A DNA stretch of 64,000 nt from Gymnogyps californianus (lineage: Eukaryota > Chordata > Aves > Accipitriformes > Cathartidae), in assembly GCF_018139145.2 (NCBI RefSeq), contig NC_059481.1, forward strand, positions 2,964,368 through 3,028,367, in the 5' to 3' direction. The position numbers and the translations under genes are program-made. This document shows, in pieces, positions 58,701 through 64,000 of the stretch. Positions within the stretch are counted from its first letter, which is position 1; every line of letters starts with the position of its first letter. Below the pieces are notes generated by a model. That model was not told the origin of the DNA and ran no database searches. It was given only the letters and a program-made list of their open reading frames with translations.

Positions 58701-61478
58701 CTGGGGAGCCTGCCTGCGTGCTGGCAGTGTCTCCTGCATGGCGGGGGGGGGCTGGCTGCTCTTCCCTCCGGGGAGTGCAGGCAGAGCCTACCCCTCCCTC
58801 CTCCTGCTGCTGCCCTGTGCCAGAGCTGGGTCCGAGAGGAGCGACGTGGGGTGTTCACCTCTTCCCACGCATGTGCTCATGTGGGGACAAAAGCCAAGAC
58901 CCACCAAAGTGCTGTGCAAAGAAGGCTCAGGGTTGTGAGCTGCGTTTTTTGGGGAAGGGGCTGAGACAGAGGTAAAAGCAGCCTGGCCCATCCGGCGAGC
59001 TCCATCGCTGAGGTGGCACATCCCAAATGGCACCCACCCTTCTGTACCCTGCCTGACTTTCCCTGTCCCCAGCAGCACACAGAGCTTCTGCTGGAGGCTT
59101 TCCCTCTCATCTTTGAAGCTTGTCCTGGGCTCTCAAGGTCGTGCAGGTAACCAGAGAGATGCTGCCAGCGTTGGCTTTGCAGCCTGAGCTGCTGTGCTGC
59201 GCTTAGCTGTGGCTTTGGGCCTCCCTCCCTTTCTCTTGTCTTGCTCTACTTTTCCAAGCCTTCCTGCTGCCACCGCTTGGGTACATGGATTGAATTCAGG
59301 GAGAGTGGCCCCGTGCCGCTGGGATGCATGAGCCTGGCATGCTGATGAGGAGCGGGGCTGGTGCTGGGGAGCGGTGGCTCTGCCCCGGGATGTGCTAGGC
59401 ACTGAGGGGCTGTGCCAGAGCACAGCCATGCTGCAGACATGTGGGTCCCTGCAAAAGGGGAGATGGAGTCCCAGCTGGCGGCAACTGCCACCCTCCAAGC
59501 ATTTCCCTGGAAGCTGGTTCTCCTGCAGAGCTGGTTCACCTCTGGCTCTGCCACGGGAGTGCCTGGACCAAGGGAGAGGGGATTTTTGCATCTTCTCCTT
59601 GTAGCTCCAGTATGGTGGTGTTAAACCTCTAGGAGAAAAGCCAGGAGCTGGTTTCTCAGCAGCTCAGCAAGGGATGGAAGGATGTCTGCCTTTCCAGGTG
59701 AGCACACAAATTGCTACCTCGGCCTCCAGCTGCAGCAGCCCAGGCGACCCGCTCAGCAGCTGGCACTCATCGGCAGGGAGGCTTGTCCCCAGTCCCCGCC
59801 GGCGGTGCCAGCCACAGGCTCCCCGGGACCTGTAAGCGTGCGGGCACTGATGCAGAAAATCCTCTGCGAAGGCCTAGGATTGGATGGCAGGTGCAGCTCT
59901 ACCGGGAGATGCCTTGAAACCAGCACGTAGCCAAAGGCAAGAGGAGGCAGAGGAGACAATAGCTGATATAGTGGGATTTTTTTTTTTTTTTTAAGGAGGA
60001 AAAAATGCAAGCCAGCTCACTAGTACAGTGCTAGCACTGGAAAACTAAACTTCAGTAAGCTGCAAAGCGATGAGGTTGGGACCATGGTGGTGGTTTCCTG
60101 GGCTGCTTTTCCCACGCCTGCCTGCCCTCTGCCTGTACCTGCCACGAGCTGGCAGCAAGACCAGCCCTCTCAACTCTCACTGAATTTCAGACCAGAACAG
60201 CCTCATTAGCAGGAAAAGTTTCCCCAAGATAAGTTACTGCTGCTGTAAGTGCAATTATCTCTCTCTTCTGCTATTGCAACTGTGGGCATTGAAGTTTGCT
60301 GCTCTTATACCGTGTCGTGGCAGAGCTCTTGTGCACAGGAGGGTGCTGCCAGGAGAAAAAAGTTAAATTATAGCAAGGCCCTTTTTTGGAAAGAAGCTCT
60401 CATTATAGGGTTGTTCCCGCTTGGTTGTCTCGTTGGGTCAGAGCCGCTGCGGCCATGCAGAGTGATGCCAGCCCCTGCCTGCCCCTTCCCTCCTGCCTGC
60501 CCTTCCTGGCACCTGCCTGCGCGTGGCGTGGTTGGGGTGGTGGCTGCGAGTGGTTTTTAAGGAAGGTAGAGGAGATGTGCTGTGTGTCGGGCTCCTGCTC
60601 TGCCCGTGCCCCTTCCTCCTCACGGTGTCACCCCTTTCCCAGGGCTGCAACGCCCTGGGGCTCCCTGGCTCTGGAGGAATTATTCACTGAGCAACACGTC
60701 TGCAGGAGCAAACAGTGCCAGAAGTGTCTCCTGGGACTGAAAGTGTGAGGTCTGAGACGTGCAGGAAACATTTCCTTAAGTCATTGGTCATTTGACCTAA
60801 CAAAACCCTGTGGCACTCCATGAGCCGTGGGGAAAGCTCCCAGAGCACACACAGGGGAAGTCTGCAGCTGGATGGTGCAATAACTTATTAGTGAATGGTT
60901 GGGATAAGTCATATTTCATAAAATCAGCCAGGAAAAAGATTGCTGATTAATTCTTTTTAATAAACAATGGTGAGCAGTGTGTCTCGATTCAAGCCAGACT
61001 GACTTTTACAGTGATTCATGGATTTTTCCGCAGGAAAAATCACCTTTGTGGGGATAGCTGGTGTGCGGGGTGCCTGCTTGCCTGCATGAGTAATTCCCCC
61101 CCGAAAGCACCGGGGTGTGGAAAAACGGTGAACTTCTCTGCAGGAATTGCAGGGGGCACTTGAGAGGGAGGAAGGGTGTGCTTGGCTCTACCACCGCAGC
61201 TGATGACTGTACCCTTTTGAAGAGCACTGCAGGAGGTGGGGGAGTGGGAATTTCACTGCCAGAAACGCTGAAGGAGGTGAATCTCCGGGGAAAAAAGAGT
61301 GGAGCCAAGATGTCTGTGCGTGCCATCCTCGGCTTGGCTAAGTGAGGTCGGTTGGGACCAGCTCATGCTTCCCCTTGCAACGTGCTGCAGCATTCCTCTG
61401 GCAAAGCAAACACCTGAGGAGAAGTGTGTGTCCCAGCATCGTTCATTTCAATTTAATTTGGTTTTTCTTTATTTCCAG
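55720..61478. other. Non-coding block, no gene recognised
   Basis: No recognisable exon or interspersed repeat. Two long minus-strand open frames occur (55941-56654, 237 codons, and 57216-58286, 356 codons) without domains I recognise. A poly-T tract lies at 59977-59992. AT-richer patches at about 56,930-57,080 and 60,880-60,970 could be regulatory but show nothing specific. Confidence 0.45.
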
Positions 61479-61673
61479 CACCTTGTCTTTGTGCTGGAAG
61501 CCAGCCAGCCTCCATGGTCCTCCGTGCCACTGGGATCTGCGGGTCCGGGGCAGGAGTGCGCGCAGGAGGCGGCAGCGTGCGGCTGGAGGTGTAGCGTGCG
61601 GCTGTGTGATGCTGCTTTTTTAAAACAGCCGAGGTGGGATGGGGAAATGCCGGGCGAGGCACTAGTCATAGGT
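61479..61673 (+). other. Candidate exon in a small CpG-rich patch (plus strand)
   Basis: A strong acceptor with a T-rich tract (TTTTTCTTTATTTCCAG, AG at 61477-61478) opens a frame that stays open for 90 codons to a TAG at about 61,751. It reads HLVFVLEASQPPWSSVPLG and then Ala/Cys-rich sequence. A donor-like GGT/GTGAGC is at 61674. The 3' half overlaps a CpG-rich stretch (61,540-61,740) with GCGGCG runs. The protein is not recognised. It could be an exon, a minor promoter or chance. Confidence 0.18.
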
Positions 61674-62199
61674 GTGAGCAGTGCCTGCGCCTCGGAGGCG
61701 GCGCCGGGGGCGGCGGCGGCCCTTGCTGCGGCGCTGGGGGTTGTTTTTTAGTTTGGAGAGGGAAGCAAAAAAAAAAAAAAAAGTAGTAGTTCTGCTGAGC
61801 CTAAACTTGAAACTTAATTTGGTTTCTTGGTGAGGTTTTTTTGACTGTTCTTGGTGAAAAATGCAGGTATTTGGCCAAAACCTTGAGTTTCCCGGCACGG
61901 GAAAGGAAAGGTGGCACAACGGTGGGAGAGGCTTGTGTAGAGATGCAGTTGGGAAGGAGGAAGAAGGAGAAGTCAGCCTGGAGGTCGGTCCAGCCCCGGG
62001 AAGCAACAGACAGGCTGACACGTCCCTTGGTGCAGTAACACCCCACGGCAGCATGGCTCTGCCCACCAAGTACCTGCCCAGGTCCTCTGTCCCCGCAGTC
62101 GCTCTGCGGCATTGGCAGGGGCTGCATTCCCAGACCAGCATGCCACCTCGTCCTTCTCCAGGCCTCCCTCCACCGCGGTGCCCATCCCGTATTCATTAC
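61674..62199. other. Non-coding block, no gene recognised
   Basis: CpG-rich tail of the preceding patch, then a poly-A tract at 61767-61782. No gene supported. Confidence 0.5.
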
Positions 62200-62520
62200 G
62201 ATGCCCGTGTACTTCTCTAAGCCCAATATACTTTGAATTACTGCTCATCTATTCCTCTTGACATCCTCATGCTCATAACTAGGAAGCCTGCATTACCCGT
62301 TTGCACATCTGTCAAACTGCGTGTTCCTTGGCCATTTCCAGAGATACATAAAATTGCCCGTGGTTATGACATTATTGACAACCTGCCCCGTCTCCTTCCC
62401 CCTCCCCGAGCCCAAATGGCTGCCTCGCTTTATGAGGATTGATATTTGGGCAGTAAATATTTTAGAGCCTCATCTGATGAGTGTGTCTGTGCGGGTGAAT
62501 ACATTTCTGGCTGAGGACAG
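62200..62520. other. Candidate conserved non-coding element
   Basis: About 300 bases of complex, AT-balanced, non-repetitive sequence in GC-rich surroundings. It contains TATACTTTGAATTACTG, GGTTATGACATTATTGACA and GGGCAGTAAATATTTTAGAG. There is no splice-bracketed frame. It resembles the other enhancer-like islands; unverified. Confidence 0.3.
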
Positions 62521-64000
62521 ATGTTGGAGCTATCTTCATTGGAAATGCGGGGCCTTGGCTTTCTCCCTCCTGCCTTTGCAGCATCTCTGTCACTTCTCTC
62601 CAGCCCCCCAGTGCCGCCTGCTCCCAGTGGGAGGAAAGGGAATCGGAGAGAAAAGCCAAGCAGAGGTTGCCAGGAAGGACTAGGGAGGGCTGGGCTGGCA
62701 GAGCTCTGCAAGGGATGTTGGATGTCGATGGCCCATCGCTGCAGCATCCCGATGCTGGGCTCCCCATGTCCGTCAGCAGCAGGATTGAACTTCTACAGGC
62801 AAGGTGTTTTCCTTTCCCAAACCCAGGGAAACCACCAATTCCTGCTGTGCTGGACAAGGAGTTTCAGCCCTTTTGAAAAAAAGATGACAAGTGTCAGGCT
62901 GTCTGTGGTTTCCAAGGGATGTATTTTGACTCAGCTGTTCTCAAAAGCCGCTTCATCTCCAAAAGTTTCAAAACGCAGCTCGGTAAATGCCTCTAAAGAG
63001 GAAATAACTTGGGAACAACACAGCCTGGGTGATCTAAATAATTTTTTTTATCTTGCTGAGAAAAGCAAAGGAGCCCATTTTCAGTTCCTCAAAACGATTT
63101 TCTCTCTTTTCCTTCAATCAGCAAAACAAAAAGTGTTGCCTGATTCCTAGGGAAGAGAAAAAGCAGCTGCAGCTCCTGCAGAGCGAGCCGGTGCTGGGCT
63201 GGGCTGCAGCCGCCTGCAGTTCGGGGTCTCACAGCTGGACTTGGGCTAGATCTCAGCTGGGGGCATCAGGATTCAGGGAGCTTTTAAAGTACATCTGCAC
63301 TCGGACTGTCTGGGAGTTTTGCTTGTGTTACTAAGTGGAGTTGTCCTTGCACCCAGATCCACGGCTGGGCTGGGACTCGGGTCGCTTCCCTGCAGGGAGG
63401 AGAACTGCACGGGGGTCTGGCACAAGCCCTCTCCCCCCCAGCAGGGTTGGAGCACATGCAAGGCAAGTCAGCCCATGGGTCTCCCCATTCCGTGCCTTCT
63501 TGTTGCCATTTTGCTGCTTTTTTTCCCCCTGAGCCTGGAGGGAGTGCATTGAAATGTGTAGAAAATCAGCTGCCTGGGGGCGGCTTTGCAACCGCTCCGT
63601 CGCAATTCCTCGGAGCCTTTGTCATGAGGGCAGGAGTTGCCTGGCTCTGAAGCGGGGTGCTGTGTGCCGGGCTCGGACCCACTGCCAGGGGGGCCAGGGC
63701 GAGGTGATGTGGGGGCTGCCAGGCTGGCACCCCCGCCGGCGCGTCACCCGAACGCCAGCTGTTCCCAGGGTGTGGGTGTCCTTTTCCCCACCCTCTTTGC
63801 TTCCCGACGGGGGGAGCAATGTGCGAAGGGAACTCAGCAGCGTCGCTGGATGTTTAGGGGCAGGGAGTAGGATGGAGCATTTCTGGGTCCTGCTGCTTGG
63901 GGTTTGAAGCTGTTGCATAGGCAAGGGGGGTGCCCAAGGGGGTACGTGGATTTCCAGGGAAGTCCAGTGGGCCAGAGCCTGTCAGCCACCTTCCTGGGGG
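62521..64000. other. Non-coding block, no gene recognised
   Basis: A 209-codon plus-strand frame ends at 63150. Its last 90 residues are Ser/Lys-rich with less low-complexity character than most frames here, over AT-richer DNA (62,880-63,150), but no splice sites or domain support a gene. The remaining sequence to the window end is GC-rich and featureless. Confidence 0.45.

Noticed and set aside
1..64000. CRISPR arrays, toxin-antitoxin pairs, phage or plasmid modules, viral insertions
   Set aside because: No regularly spaced repeats, operon-like gene packing, retroviral LTR pairs or recognisable microbial proteins are present.

Overview
The window looks like bird (or more broadly sauropsid) nuclear DNA from a GC-rich, gene-poor region. 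Repeat content is low. The two interspersed repeats I recognise are both decayed CR1-type LINEs, one on each strand, the typical avian/reptilian retrotransposon family. Short homopolymer tracts are scattered throughout, and AT-rich islands full of TAATTA/ATTA-type motifs sit in GC-rich background. There are no bacterial operons, CRISPR arrays, tRNAs, rRNAs or phage genes. The many open frames are long mainly because stops are scarce in GC-rich DNA. I recognise no known protein in any of them, apart from a CR1 reverse-transcriptase tail.

Layout. 1-32 kb: non-coding sequence with a CTCF-like site (2.44 kb), a candidate minus-strand terminal coding exon (3.92-3.99 kb), an antisense CR1 (16.8-17.05 kb), an ATGG microsatellite (19.76 kb), several candidate conserved non-coding elements (CNEs) and a near-perfect 47-bp foldback palindrome (23.82-23.92 kb). 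32.4-32.8 kb: a small CpG-rich patch beside a strong ZNF143/STAF-type motif, a possible minor promoter. 36.4-36.9 kb: a sense CR1 with a local duplication. 38.0-40.0 kb: the most gene-like part, holding a second foldback palindrome (39.11-39.20 kb) and a true CpG island. The island has a TATA-like box, a GCT/CTG triplet tract, two consensus splice donors and a G-quadruplex motif, and looks like a promoter plus first exon of a plus-strand transcript. 40-64 kb: mostly non-coding, with low-confidence plus-strand exon candidates at 52.04, 55.55 and 61.48 kb, tandem repeats at 45.97 and 47.03 kb, and more AT-rich islands.

Best reading: the window holds the promoter/first exon of an unidentified plus-strand gene and part of its first intron, preceded by intergenic DNA that may carry enhancers. 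I could not identify the gene. I found no convincing new biological system. The most unusual structures are the two foldback palindromes of nearly identical design, one of which lies just upstream of the CpG island. Conservation and transcript data, which I cannot consult, would settle most of the calls.
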